Assembly: GCA_950097015.1 (NCBI GenBank)
Contig: CATNEN010000001.1
Coordinates: 10,387,001 to 10,451,000 of the forward strand
Origin: Macrostomum hystrix
Taxonomy: Eukaryota > Platyhelminthes > Macrostomidae
Length of the DNA: 64,000 nt
Direction: 5' to 3'
Numbering within the stretch: position 1 is the first letter of the stretch; every line of letters begins with the position of its first letter. A program made the translations under genes and the position numbers. This document shows, in pieces, positions 24,076 to 35,029 of this stretch. Below the pieces are notes generated by a model. That model ran no database searches. It saw only the letters and a list, made by a program, of their open reading frames with translations, and was not told the origin of the DNA.

Positions 24076-24107
<32 letters not shown>
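23698..24107. repeat. TATC microsatellite
   Basis: About 410 bp of (CTAT)n with scattered single-base interruptions (CTGT, CCAT, CGAT, CTTT). All three plus frames stay open, giving false proteins rich in Leu-Ser-Ile-Tyr. It is the reverse complement of GATA, which dominates the array 0.7 kb upstream. Confidence 0.98.
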
Positions 24108-24674
24108 GGACCAAAGTTGATTCAGAATTTTATAGGCACTGTTTTATTAATTGTACCGCAATACTCAATTTATAATCCATTCTGCTAGCAATACGCCTTC
24201 ATTTGTTATTGCCGGAATCTCAAAGCAGAAGATAGCAACACTGCGATGACTTTATAGAAGATAAAGAAAGATATGGAGTGAGAGAGACGGGGGGTAAGGA
24301 AGGAGGGAAATGAATCGATGGTAAACACGCGCACAACTCACAAGAAGCGGAGCTACTGAAACACTTGGGTGAGGCTATTTTGCATTTTAGACTTATCCCA
24401 TCTAGGAGCTAAATCTATGGGAGATGGTCTTGGGAGACTTACTGTCCAGTCTATGATGCGGATTAAGAAGCAGCCGGGGGTTGTGCGCCCTAGCGCATGC
24501 CCTAGCGCTCACAAACTCCGACCACCGTTGAACTTGCGCAAGCCGCGAATTTTGTTTTCCTAGAATCTGTTTCTCTTTCAGCGTCTCTTTTTCTTCTCTT
24601 TGTTCTTATAAACTTTTCCTGCTATTTATTTTTACGCGAGCTTTGAGAAATTTAGTTGTTTTTTGTCAGATTCC
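24108..24674. other. Unique spacer, no gene seen
   Basis: Non-repetitive sequence with no coding content I can support. It is probably upstream sequence of the three-exon receptor gene. Confidence 0.45.
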
Positions 24675-24915
24675 TAAGCGATTGGTAGAGTGATTGGTAG
24701 AGTAATTGGTAGAGTGATTGGTAGAGGGATTGGTAGAGTGATTGGTAGAGTAATTGGTAGATTGATTGGTAGAGTGACTGGTAGAGTGATTGGTAGAGTA
24801 ATTGGTAGAGTGATTGGTAGAGTGATTGGTAGAGTGATTGGTAGAGCGATTGGTAGAGTAATTGGTAGATTGATTGGTAGAGTGATTGGTAGAGTGATTG
24901 GTAGAGTGATTGATG
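24675..24915. repeat. Minisatellite, 12 bp unit
   Basis: About 20 copies of GATTGGTAGAGT with variants (TAATTGGTAGA, TAGATTGATTGG). It lies just upstream of the first coding exon of the divergent receptor, possibly in a 5' untranslated intron or outron. Confidence 0.95.
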
Positions 24916-24951
24916 AGTGACAGTTGTGGTGAAACGAAAGCTGTCAACTCC

Positions 24952-24967
24952 TGTCCTACCCTTTCAG
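24952..24967 (+). promoter_or_regulatory. Acceptor-like site before receptor start codon
   Basis: TGTCCTACCCTTTCAG is a strong polypyrimidine-AG signal 43 bp upstream of the ATG at 25010. It could be the 3' end of a 5' untranslated intron or a spliced-leader trans-splicing acceptor. Sequence alone cannot tell these apart. Confidence 0.45.
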
Positions 24968-25009
24968 ACCCAACAGACTGTAGAAGCCGCTGAGTGATTG
25001 CCACCGTCA

Positions 25010-28000
25010 ATGGCTCCGTCCACCGCCGAAGAGTTCTGTCGCCTCCTGGACATTGAATACTATCCCTACATGCTGGTGGCTCCTTTCACATTCCTCGCGG
25101 GACTGGCGTTCGCCTTCTCGGCGTTCGTGTTCCAACGATTGCGCAGCGAGTCCAACAGTGTCACCGGGTTTCTCACAATTGTCATCACCGAGATGCTCAT
25201 CTGTTTGAGCAGCGGAGCCTGCTTGGGTCTGAAGCTAGTCAACATTGCCGAGAATCGGGCCGCTTGCATCGACGGCAGCATCGGGCAGCTGTTGGCGATG
25301 AATTCTAGCAATCAGTCCATTCCTACTAGTAGCAGCAATTTTAGCTTCGTTCATCAGCAGCAACAGCGTGGCAAATACTTCCCAATTCCATTGTTGGTAG
25401 CATTCTATTCAACAAACTATCTACTATTCGCCAGGAACTATTGCATTGTGGTGAAGACTGTACTGACTCTGGTAGCCATCGCGTCGCCGATGCGCGCTCG
25501 AGTGGTCCTGACGGCTGCAAGGGCAAGGGCCGCCTTCGCCGCCTGCTATATATTCGCCGTGGTGCCCAACTGCGTGCGGTGAGACAGCTTTAGGAGGTAG
25601 ATGCAGGTAGATGCAGGTAGATGCAGGTAGATGCAGGTAGATGCAGGTAGATGCAGGTAGATGCAGGTAGATGCAGGTAGATGCAGGTAGATGCAGGTAG
25701 ATGCAGTTGATAGATAAATAATAGGATAAATATATAACATAAGAAATATGTAGTTAAAAATTTAAGAATATTTCATGTGGAAGCCATTAGTAGATTATTG
25801 GTAAATTTGTAGATTACTTGCTTTTAGGTAGCCTATAGACGAGGCTAGTGGCCGATATGTTTCGAAAAAGTTTATTTTTAAAGTGATCCATGTACTAAGA
25901 ATGCAGATTTTTCTATGAAATAAGGTCAAACAGCTTAGGAAAAATTCCCATAGAGAAGAACTGTGAAATCCCATTCTCTTGGCGAACTTTAGCGGATTAA
26001 TTTTTGCACTCCGATTCAAATCAGGCCTTACAGAATGGGATTTTAAAAGAAATTCAGAAATTAGTTTTCTAATTCAGTTAGAAGCAATCCTGCACTGTAC
26101 CATGGCGAAGTGCTTTGTGGCTGTTTGATTTCATTTTACTCAAAGTAGATTTCCATTTGATTTCGAGACATACGGCCCTTAAATCGAGTAGCTTATCTAT
26201 ATGGAATCCAAATCTAAAGATTGTAGTAAGGTGAATCAATCCCTACGGATTAACTAAACTTTTACGATTCTCATGCGCGGAGTAAAGTGGAGGATAATCC
26301 TCCAACTGCTTGAGCACAACTGTTTCACCCACTGAGGCCTGGCAAATTGCCCAACATTACAGCCTGCCAAATCAATATTATCATTAGATTTCACCCTGGC
26401 GGACATTCAGGATTAAATCGTATTGTTCTCTACCCGCCGTGAGAGAGTTGGCTGGCTAATAAAAGCAGTTGCTTCTGTGATTCACTGGTCTCTGGCTAAA
26501 TGATCTTGTTTTTCTGCTGGCCTGTTGTTTGGTTTGGCAAAATGCTACTTTGCTTGGCACCGTGGGACAATACAGGTGATTGACAACCAGCGTGAGATTC
26601 GTGCGGTTTTACACGGAACTAATTAGCTGACGGATTTGGGAATAAGGTAGAGGGTACGGTACAGTTGAAGGATTAAGGATGGGGTAGAGGAAACAGCTGA
26701 AGGATTTGGGGATGGGGTAGAGGGAACAGCTGAAGGATTTGGGGATGGGGTTGAGGGTACGGTACAGTTGAAGGATTTGGGAATGGGTTGAGGGAACAGC
26801 TGAAGTATTTGGGGATGGGGTTGAGGGAACAGCTGAAGGATTTGGGGATGGTGTAGAGGAAACAGCTGAAGGATTTGGGAATGGGTTGAGGGAACAGCTG
26901 AAGTATTTGGGGATGGGGTTGAGGGAACAGCTGAAGGATTTGGGGAATGGGTTGAGGGAACAGCTGAAGGATTTGGGGATGGGGTTGAGGGAACAGCTGA
27001 AGGATTTGGGGAATGGGTTGAGGGAACAGCTGAAGGATTTGGGGAATGGGTTGAGGGAACAGCTGAAGGATTTGGGGAATGGGTTGAGGGAACAGCTGAA
27101 GGATTTGGGGATGGGGTTGAGGGAACAGCTGAAGGATTTGGGGAATGGGTTGAGGGAACAGCTGAAGGATTTGGGGATGGGGTTGAGGGAACAGCTGAAG
27201 GATTTGGGGATGGTGTAGAGGGAACAGCTGAAGGATTTGGGGATGGGGTTGAGGGAACAGCTGAAGGATTTGGGGATGGGGTAGAGGGAACAGCTGAAGG
27301 ATTTGGGGATGGGGTAGAGGGGACAGCTGAAGGATTTGGGGATGGGGTAGAGGGAACAGCTGAAGGATTTGGGGATGGGGTAGAGGGAACAGCTGTAGGA
27401 TTTGGGGATGGGGTAGAGGGAACAGCTGTAGGATTTGGGGATGGGGTAGAGGGAACAGCTGAAGGATTTGGGGATGGGGTAGAGGGGACAGCTGAAGGAT
27501 TTGGGGATGGGGTAGAGGGAACAGCTGAAGGATTTGGGGATGGGGTAGAGGGAACAGCTGTAGGATTTGGGGATGGGGTAGAGGGAACAGCTGAAGGATT
27601 TGGGGATGGGGTTGAGGGAACAGCTGAAGGATTTGGGGAATGGGGTTGAGGGAACAGCTGAAGGATTTGGGGATGGGGTTGAGGGAACAGCTGAAGGATT
27701 TGGGGATGGGGTTGAGGGAACAGCTGAAGGATTTGGGGAATGGGGTTGAGGGAACAGCTGAAGGATTTGGGGATGGGGTAGAGGGAACAGCTGAAGGATT
27801 TGGGGAATGGGGTTGAGGGAACAGCTGAAGGATTTGGGGATGGGGTAGAGGGAACAGCTGAAGGATTTGGGGATGGGGTTGAGGGGACAGCTGAAGGATT
27901 TGGGGATGGGGTTGAGGGGACAGCTGAAGGATTTGGGGATGGGGTAGAGGGAACAGCTGAAGGATTTGGGGATGGGGTAGAGGGAACAGCTGAAGGATTT

Positions 28001-29815
28001 GGGGATGGGGTAGAGGGAACAGCTGAAGTATTTGGGGATGGGGTAGAGGGAACAGCTAAAGTATTTGGGGATGGGCTAGAGGGAAGAGCTGAAGGATTTG
28101 GGGATGGGGTAGAGGGAACAGCTGAAGTATTTGGGGATGGGGTAGAGGGAAGAGCTGAAGGATTTGGGGATGGGCTAGAGGGAACAGCTGAAATGTTAGG
28201 GTTAGATAATTTCTAAGGATCGCAGATTCCTATATTAAGTCGGCACCTATCTCCGCCTCCTTCAACCACTGCAGCTTCTCCGCCGAAGCATTCAACGTGT
28301 ACGTGAGGACAGACCTGCTGCCGCACTACATTCAGCTGCTCACTCGGAACCATGACACCATCCACGGCATTATCTTCTCACTGCAGGGTCCAGTCCCAGC
28401 TGGCCTGGCATTCTCCATCTCGCTGGTAATCTCATGGCGCCTACTGCGACATCGGGACGATCGGCGACTCCTGACTGACAACGGCAGTCGGCGACTGCGA
28501 CGGTTGCCGCTGTCGCAAAGAATTCGTGGCAGCATCGGTGGCGCTGGCACGACTGCGGCCAGGAACGGAAGGGCTAGCATTGGTGATGACGTGGCGGCGG
28601 CGACTGCGCCGGTTGGATCTGCGGGGTCCCAGGTGCGCGTTTTGGGAGAATTGCTTTAAATGCAGTCTGCTTTGACAGCTTTCTCACCCTAGAATCACTC
28701 TCTTCCCCAATTCTCACCCTAGAATCACTCTCTCCCCCGATTCTCACCCTAGAATCACTCTCTCCCCAAATTCTCACCCTAGAGTCACTCTCTCCCCAAA
28801 TTCTCACCCTAGAATCACTCTCTCCCCCGATTCTCACCCTAGAATCACTCTCTTCCCCAATTCTCACCCTAGAATCACTCTCTCCCCCGATTCTCACCCT
28901 AGAATCACTCTCTCCCCCGATTCTCACCCTAGAATCACTCTCTCCCCAAATTCTCACCCTAGAATCACTCTCTTCCCCAATTCTCACCCTAGAATCACTC
29001 TCTTCCCCAATTCTCACCCTAGAATCACTCTCTCCCCCGATTCTCACCCTAGAATCACTCTCTTCCCCAATTCTCACCCTAGAATCACTCTCTCCCCCGA
29101 TTCTCACCCTAGAATCACTCTCTCCCCAAATTCTCACCCTAGAATCACTCTCTTCCCCAATTCTCACCCTAGAATCACTCTCTTCCCCAATTCTCACCCT
29201 AGAATCACTCTCTTCCCCAATTCTCACCCTAGAATCACTCTCTTCCCCAATTCTCACCCTAGAATCACTCTCGTCCCCAATTCTCACCCTAGAATCACTC
29301 TCTCCCCAAATTCTCACCCTAGAATCACTCTCTCCCCAATTCACACCCTAGAATCACTCTCTTCCCCAATTCTCACCCTAGAATCACTCTCTCCCCCAAT
29401 TCTTACCCTAGAATCACAGAATTCTCCCCAGAGTTACTCCTCAAATACCAATATCAACCACAATATCGGCCAGGTGTCCACAAGGGCCGTGTTGCGGGTC
29501 ATGTTGGTAGCGCTGATATTCGCGCAATGCGAAGTGCCCACAACGGTCCTGGCGGCACTAGACAGCGGCGAAGAGAGCGCCAAAGTGGTTGCTAGCCGGG
29601 TTGTCGGCAATCTATTCGTGATAGCCGACTCCTACTTCAATCTGGTGGTGATAGCTTTGACTAATCGGCGATTTCTAAGAAAAGCCGGCGAGCTGATGTC
29701 CGGCAAGCCGCATCGGCTTCGTCACGTTGACGGCTTCTCGCCTAGAAACCTGCCCCTGCCGGCCAGGGAGTCCATATTCAGGCAGGGCCTGGTGGCTGGC
29801 ACTGCGGCTGCTTGA
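25010..29815 (+). CDS. Divergent rhodopsin-like GPCR, three exons
   Basis: Exons 25010-25578, 28218-28632 and 29474-29815 join into 441 residues. Exon 1 ends CG before gtgaga and exon 2 begins with G, restoring an Arg codon; the second junction is phase 0 (CAG before gtgcgc, then ccag acceptor). Membrane segments are visible at about 19-42 (TM1), 51-77 (TM2) and 124-157 (TM3). TM4 lies near 172-188, TM5 follows GPVPAG, TM6 spans about 332-356, and TM7 spans about 371-390. The TM3 word FARNYCIVV, the TM6 ExP and the TM7 DSYFN are shared with the two receptors at 42.4 and 47.8 kb, placing it in the same family. It differs by lacking the Arg that ends TM3 (no Arg until 162) and the TM7 Tyr (Ile388). 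I chose the ATG at 25010 as the first in-frame Met. Ligand unknown. Confidence 0.8.
25592..25707. repeat. Intronic minisatellite, 10 bp unit
   Basis: Eleven or so exact copies of AGATGCAGGT starting 13 bp after the donor of the receptor's first exon. The identity implies recent expansion. Confidence 0.95.
25708..26644. other. Intronic unique sequence
   Basis: Non-repetitive middle of the receptor's first intron. No additional exon or element seen. Confidence 0.5.
26645..28195. repeat. Intronic G-rich minisatellite, 33 bp unit
   Basis: About 47 copies of a 33 bp unit containing GGATTTGGGGATGGGG and GAGGGAACAGCTGAAG. Common variants are TAGAG/TTGAG, GGGAATGGG (34 bp, frame shifting) and CTGTAGG. 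It fills most of the 2.6 kb first intron of the receptor and ends 22 bp before the exon 2 acceptor. Each unit has three G runs on the coding strand. Plus-strand open frames over it are repeat artefacts. Confidence 0.95.
28680..29435. repeat. Intronic minisatellite, 30 bp unit
   Basis: About 25 copies containing TTCTCACCCTAGAATCACTC followed by TCTCCCCCGA, TCTTCCCCAA or TCTCCCCAAA. It makes up nearly the whole 841 bp second intron of the receptor, from 47 bp after the donor to 38 bp before the acceptor. The minus-strand Arg/Ser/Asp frame is an artefact. Confidence 0.96.
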
Positions 29816-29924
29816 TCTGAGCATGTTTTGCACTATTTGACTAAATTATTTTTTCGCGAAAAACTTTTTCATATCGATTTTTTCCTCTTGAGAGACTCTA
29901 GTGGAGGATAAACTACTAAATTAA

Positions 29925-31028
29925 GATCTAGAGAGACTGATCTATAGATTTATATAGTGACTGATCTATAGATTTATCTAGTGACTGATCTATAGATTTA
30001 TCTAGTGACTGATCTATAGATTTATTTAGTGACTGATCTATAGATTTATCTAGTGACTGATCTATAGATTTATCTAGTGACTGATCTATAGATTTATCTA
30101 GTGACTGATCTATAGATTTATCAAGAGACTAATCTATAGATTTATCTAGTGACTGATCTATAGATTTATCAAGAGACTGATCTATATATTTATCAAGAGA
30201 CTGATCTATAGATTTATCTAGTGACTGATCTATAGATTTATTTAGTGACTGATCTATAGATTCATCTAGTGACTAATCTATAGATTTATCAAGAGACTGA
30301 TCTATAGATTTATCAAGAGACTGATCTATAGATTTATCAAGAGACTAATCTATAGATTTATCAAGAGACTAATCTATAGATTTATCAATAGACTGATCTA
30401 TAGATTTATTTAGAGACTAGTCTATAGATTTATCAAGATATTGATATATTGACAGATCTACAGACTGATCTATAGATTTATCAAGAGACTAATCTATAGA
30501 TTTATCAAGAGACTAATCTAACGATTTATCAATAGACTGATCTATAGATTTATCTAGAGACTAATCTATAGATTTACCAAGATATTGATATATTGACAGA
30601 TCTACAGACTGATCTATAGATTTATCTAGTGACTGATCTATAGATTTATCAAGAGACTAATCTATAGATTTATCTAGTGACTGATCTATAGATTTATCTA
30701 GTGACTAATCTATAGATTTATCTAGAGACTAATCTATAGATTTACCAAGATATTGATATATTGACAGATCTACAGACTGGTCTATATATTTATCTAGAGA
30801 CTAATCTATAGATTTACCAAGATATTGATATATTGACAGATCTACAGACTGATCTATATATTTATCTAGAGACTAATCTATTGATTTACCAAGATATTGA
30901 TATATTGACAGATCTACAGACTGATCTATAGATTTATCTAGAGACTAATCTATAGATTTACCAAGATATTGATATATTGACAGATCTACAGACTGATCTA
31001 TAGATTTATCTAGAGACTAATCTAGATA
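29925..31028. repeat. Minisatellite, 24 bp unit with higher-order block
   Basis: Basic unit GACTGATCTATAGATTTATC with TAGT, AAGA or TAGA as the linker. From about 30420 a longer block including GATATTGATATATTGACAGA recurs five times or so (30440, 30590, 30750, 30830, 30900, 30970), giving a higher-order structure. It starts about 110 bp after the receptor stop codon. Confidence 0.95.
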
Positions 31029-31030
31029 CA

Positions 31031-31036
31031 AATAAA
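31031..31036 (+). terminator. Candidate poly(A) signal
   Basis: AATAAA directly after the 24 bp array. It is the first AATAAA I see downstream of the receptor stop at 29815. If used, the 3' untranslated region would carry the whole array. Confidence 0.3.
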
Positions 31037-31496
31037 AGTTTTAAGTAAATAATACATTCGTGTGCCATAGCCTTCTTATCGAATATCAAAACCTGAATAA
31101 ATTCTTCTCAATCTCCAAGAAATTTGTCTGCAGACATTGGCCCACAAGTATTGTGTTTCCACCTAAATGGTAGGTACGAATATTTATCAAATAATTACTT
31201 GTTGTTTTACTGCTCTAGATCAGCTCATTCCAAACCTTGAAAGCGAGACACAAAGAATCAGTTGTGAATTCATAGTTTGCTGACAAAATTCTTTGTCTAG
31301 GAGTAAATCCATATCGTGTAAACATCGATTTATTTATTTTTTTACTTTTTATCGTGTGATGCTCTCGTAATACAATCTGTTGATTTGCATGTCTAACAAA
31401 GGCTATCACTAACTGGTAATGATGAAAGCAACTTTAGAAAGTTATTTCATATTTCTACTTATTTCTCACTCCAGACTTACAGACAGAAGATAATAG
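31037..31496. other. Unique spacer, no gene seen
   Basis: Non-repetitive AT-rich sequence with no supported gene. Confidence 0.5.
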
Positions 31497-32347
31497 AGAG
31501 GGTGAGACAGGGTGAGAGAGGGTGAGACAGGGTGAGACAGGGTGAGAGAGGGTGAGACAGGATGGGTGAGACAGGGTGAGAGAGGGTGAGAGAGGGTGGG
31601 TCAGACAGGGTGAGACAGGGTGAGAAAGGGTGAGTGAGGGTGAGATAGGGTGAGACAGGGTGAGACAGGGTGAGACAGGGTGAGACAGGGTGAGATAGGG
31701 TGAGACAGGGTGAGTGAGGGTGAGATAGGGTGAGACAGGGTGAGACAGGGTGAGACAGGGTGAGTGAGGGTGAGACAGGGTGAGACAGGGTGAGTGAGGG
31801 TGAGACAGGGTGAGACAGGGTGAGACAGGGTGAGACAGGGTGAGTGAGGGTGAGACAGGGTGAGTGAGGGTGAGACAGGGTGAGACAGGGTGAGACAGGG
31901 TGAGACAGGGTGAGTGAGGGTGAGTGAGGGTGAGACAGGGTGAGACAGGGTGAGTGAGGGTGAGTGAGGGTGAGACAGGGTGAGACAGGGCGAGACAGGG
32001 TGAGACAGGGTGAGTGAGGGTGAGACAGGGTGAGACAGGGTGAGACAGGGTGAGTGAGGGTGAGTGAGGGTGAGACAGGGTGAGACAGGGTGAGTGAGGG
32101 TGAGTGAGGGTGAGACAGGGTGAGACAGGGTGAGACAGGGTGAGATAGGGTGAGACAGGGTGAGTGAGGGTGAGATAGGGTGAGACAGGGTGAGACAGGG
32201 TGAGATAGGGTGAGACAGGGTGAGACAGGGTGAGACAGGGTGAGACAGGGTGAGACAGGGTGAGACAGGGTGAGACAGGGTGAGACAGGGTGAGACAGGG
32301 TGAGACAGGGTGAGACAGGGTGAGACAGGGTGAGACAGGGTGAGACA
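31497..32347. repeat. 10 bp GGGTGAGACA array (G-run every 10 bp)
   Basis: About 85 copies of GGGTGAGACA with GGGTGAGTGA and GGGTGAGATA variants. GGG occurs every 10 bp with a 7-base linker for about 800 bp on the plus strand. Minus-strand open frames of about 300 codons arise because the unit lacks stops there. Confidence 0.97.
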
Positions 32348-33084
32348 GAATATCCACGCAAAAGTTCAACAAACAATATTTTAGTACATTTTGTTACGAA
32401 ATCAACTCACGAACAGTTAATGGCAATCAAAATGAAAGCGGAACATAAACCAGGCAGTAAATGCAGAATTATTCACAATTTTACAATTTATTCTTAATCA
32501 TAGAAGGCTTTTCGCTTCAAAACTCGTGACAATTTGTGTGGCCTGAAATGGCGCAATCCTTTGATCTTCTTCTGTTAATCGAATCACGTAAGAAAAAAGT
32601 CTAGAAAACTAATAAAAAATAATTCTTTGACGAATGTAGTTTTCAACGAGTAATTGACGTCCTTGGGATTAACTCCCGGGATTATCGTTTGGTCGAGGTA
32701 AAGTCGACTTGATTACTTAATTAACAGCGAGATAATAAATTTATAAAACTACAGACTTTTCAAACTACACTACTAAAAGCAGGAATAGAAGGATATGCAT
32801 GTAATTTATTGGTCAGAGTGAGCATATAACACCAACGCACTTGCCCTCAAAATCCAGTCTGGACTTCACTCACTAGTATACTCACGCATCTAGACTTATC
32901 GATTATTCAATTCAGCATAGCCTGAACAACAACAAGCAGTGCATCCTACAAGATGCCAGAGAACTCTAAAAATCTGCTCAAACTTGACGCCAAGAATCCT
33001 CTGAATGTACTAATTAATTTGTATGTTACTAACTGCTCGCATATGTATTTTCGAAGGCTTTTAGACACCCTGTCTTATTAGCTC
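32348..33084. other. Unique spacer, no gene seen
   Basis: Non-repetitive sequence between two related arrays. No coding feature found. Confidence 0.5.
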
Positions 33085-33530
33085 CCTCTCACCCTGTCTC
33101 ACTGTCTCTCTCACCCTGTCTCATTCTCTCCCTCTCACCCTGTCTCATTCTCTCCCTCCCACCCTGTCTCATTCTCTCCCTCTCACCCTGTCTCATTCTC
33201 TCCCTCTCACCCTGTCTCATTCTCTCCCTCTCACCCTGTCTCATTCTCTCCCTCTCACCCTGTCTCATTCTCTCCCTCTCACCCTGTCTCATTCTCTCCC
33301 TCTCCCCCAGTTTCATTCTCTCCCTCCCACCCTGTCTCATTCTCTCCCTCTCACCCTGTCTCATTCTCTCCCTCTCACCCTGTCTCATTCTCTCCCTCTC
33401 ACCCTGTCTCATTCTCTCCCTCTCCCCCAGTTTCATTCTCTCCCTCCCACCCTGTCTCATTCTCTCCCTCTCACCCTGTCTCATTCTCTCCCTCTCACCC
33501 TGTCTCATTCTCTCCCTCTCACCCTGTCTC
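33085..33530. repeat. Minisatellite, 24 bp pyrimidine-rich unit
   Basis: About 18 copies containing TCTCACCCTGTCTCATTCTC. The complement shares GAGACAGGGTGAGA with the 31.5 kb array, in opposite orientation. A block with CCCCCAGTTTCATTC appears twice, 120 bp apart. Confidence 0.95.
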
Positions 33531-33784
33531 TCTAAAAGTTATTTTTCGCAATTCAGATTACGTGTTTAAAATGAAATTCTAGGAACTCTTGTACTGATGC
33601 GTCTGTTACCCGTTCCTTTTTACCTGGCTCATGTCTATCAGATAGCAATGATTTTCCTTTGAAGTGTCGCTGCTTTTTCATCGTGTTTTTTTCTAATGTG
33701 TTTTAATCACAGTCTAACATCTAAGAGAATTTTTCTGGCCAATTTTGATCCTGGCTTCACTAATCTCATATCCCGCTGCAATCC

Positions 33785-34325
33785 TACTCAAATCCCACTA
33801 TAATACTAGTATAATCCAACTTAAATCCTCAACAGTCCACAGTAATCACACCTTAATTAAACTCAAATCCTACTCTAATTTTAATCTAACCCTACTCTAA
33901 CGATACTAATACCCCTCTTTTCCACTCTAATCCCACTCAAATCTACTCTAATCTCAAATTAACCCCACTCTAATCCCACTCAAATCTACTCTAATCTCAA
34001 ATTAACCCCACTCTAATCCCACTCAAATCTACTCTAATCTCAAATTAACCCCACTCTTATCCTACTCTAATCCCACTCTAGTCCCATTCTAAACCTACTC
34101 TCATCCCACTCTAATCTCAGTCTAATCCCACTCTAATCCCACTCTCATCTCACTATAATCCCACTCTAATCCCACTTTAATAGCAATCTAATCCCACTCT
34201 AACCCTACTCTAATCCCAGTCTAATCCCACTCTAATCCCACTCTAATCCCACTCTATCTCACTCTAATCCCACTCTAATCCCACTCTAATCTCACTCTAA
34301 TCCCACTCTAATACCACTCTAATCT
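33785..34325. repeat. Degenerate 11 bp ACTCTAATCCC array
   Basis: Repeated ACTCTAATCCC with many variants (TCAAATCTACTC, TAACCCC). The left end is degenerate. A 55-60 bp block with CTCAAATTAACCCCACTCTA recurs three times near 33950-34060. Confidence 0.88.
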
Positions 34326-34792
34326 ACAATCCAAAATAATTAATATGAAGGCTACATTAATATGACATCCCCAAATTTCAGAAAAATCTCGAGATTTTAA
34401 TGTAGGCCAAGTGACCATTAAAGCATTTCCTGGATTGTACTCGTAAAACATGGTCGACATATACGAGTATTTTATATAGTTTTCCTGAAAAAAACACTAA
34501 AATTAGCTAGCTGAGGAGAGAAAAGTAATTGAAATGGAAATGAAGCTCAGGATTTACCAAAAAAGAACATTTTCCCCAGAGGCCAGTCGAATCAATGATT
34601 CGAGTTTATAAGAATGACGCCTCAAACTTTCGGGCGATATTGAAAATCGATTCACTATTCTGACAACAGGCTGCACTTTCCTTTTTAACATCGCACATTT
34701 CAAATCCAAGTTGCTAGCTGAGGTGAGGAACAAATCTTATTACGATTGCTGTCAAAAATCACTCAAGAACTTAATAATAAAATAATATTAAT

Positions 34793-34972
34793 AATTGAAG
34801 GAGGGCTGCGGGCAATGGCACATCACTTTGAATAGGAAATTTCGAACAGTTCGCTGACTCCTGAGCACACACTCATACAGGTGTGTACACCGTCAGGCAG
34901 TGAATGAATGTGGCCTCGCTGCGGAAACCAACTCAAGGACATTGGTGCGAGAGACAAACGCGTTGACGTTTG
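34793..34972 (-). mobile_element. SINE family 1, deleted copy 2
   Basis: Matches the family 1 tail (GGAGGGCTGCGGGCAATGGC), middle (GCTGACTCCTGAGCACACAC) and head-end (ATTGGTGCGAGAGACAAACG). Two internal stretches are missing, and the pol III boxes are damaged. It follows an (ATT)n-like tail on its left. Confidence 0.7.
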
Positions 34973-35029
34973 TGAACTTTCAGGGTCGCCTCTGTTGTAG
35001 ACTTTTAAAAAGTTATGAAAGGTTTGCTT

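Noticed and set aside
23555-24188. Three plus-strand frames of Leu-Ser-Ile-Tyr repeats
   Set aside because: Translation of a TATC microsatellite in all three frames.
24369-24563. 64-codon frame upstream of the divergent GPCR
   Set aside because: No recognisable content and no phase-compatible link to the receptor exon.
31455-32376. Minus-strand frames of about 300 codons (CLTLSHPVSP)
   Set aside because: Artefact of the 10 bp array, open in more than one frame.
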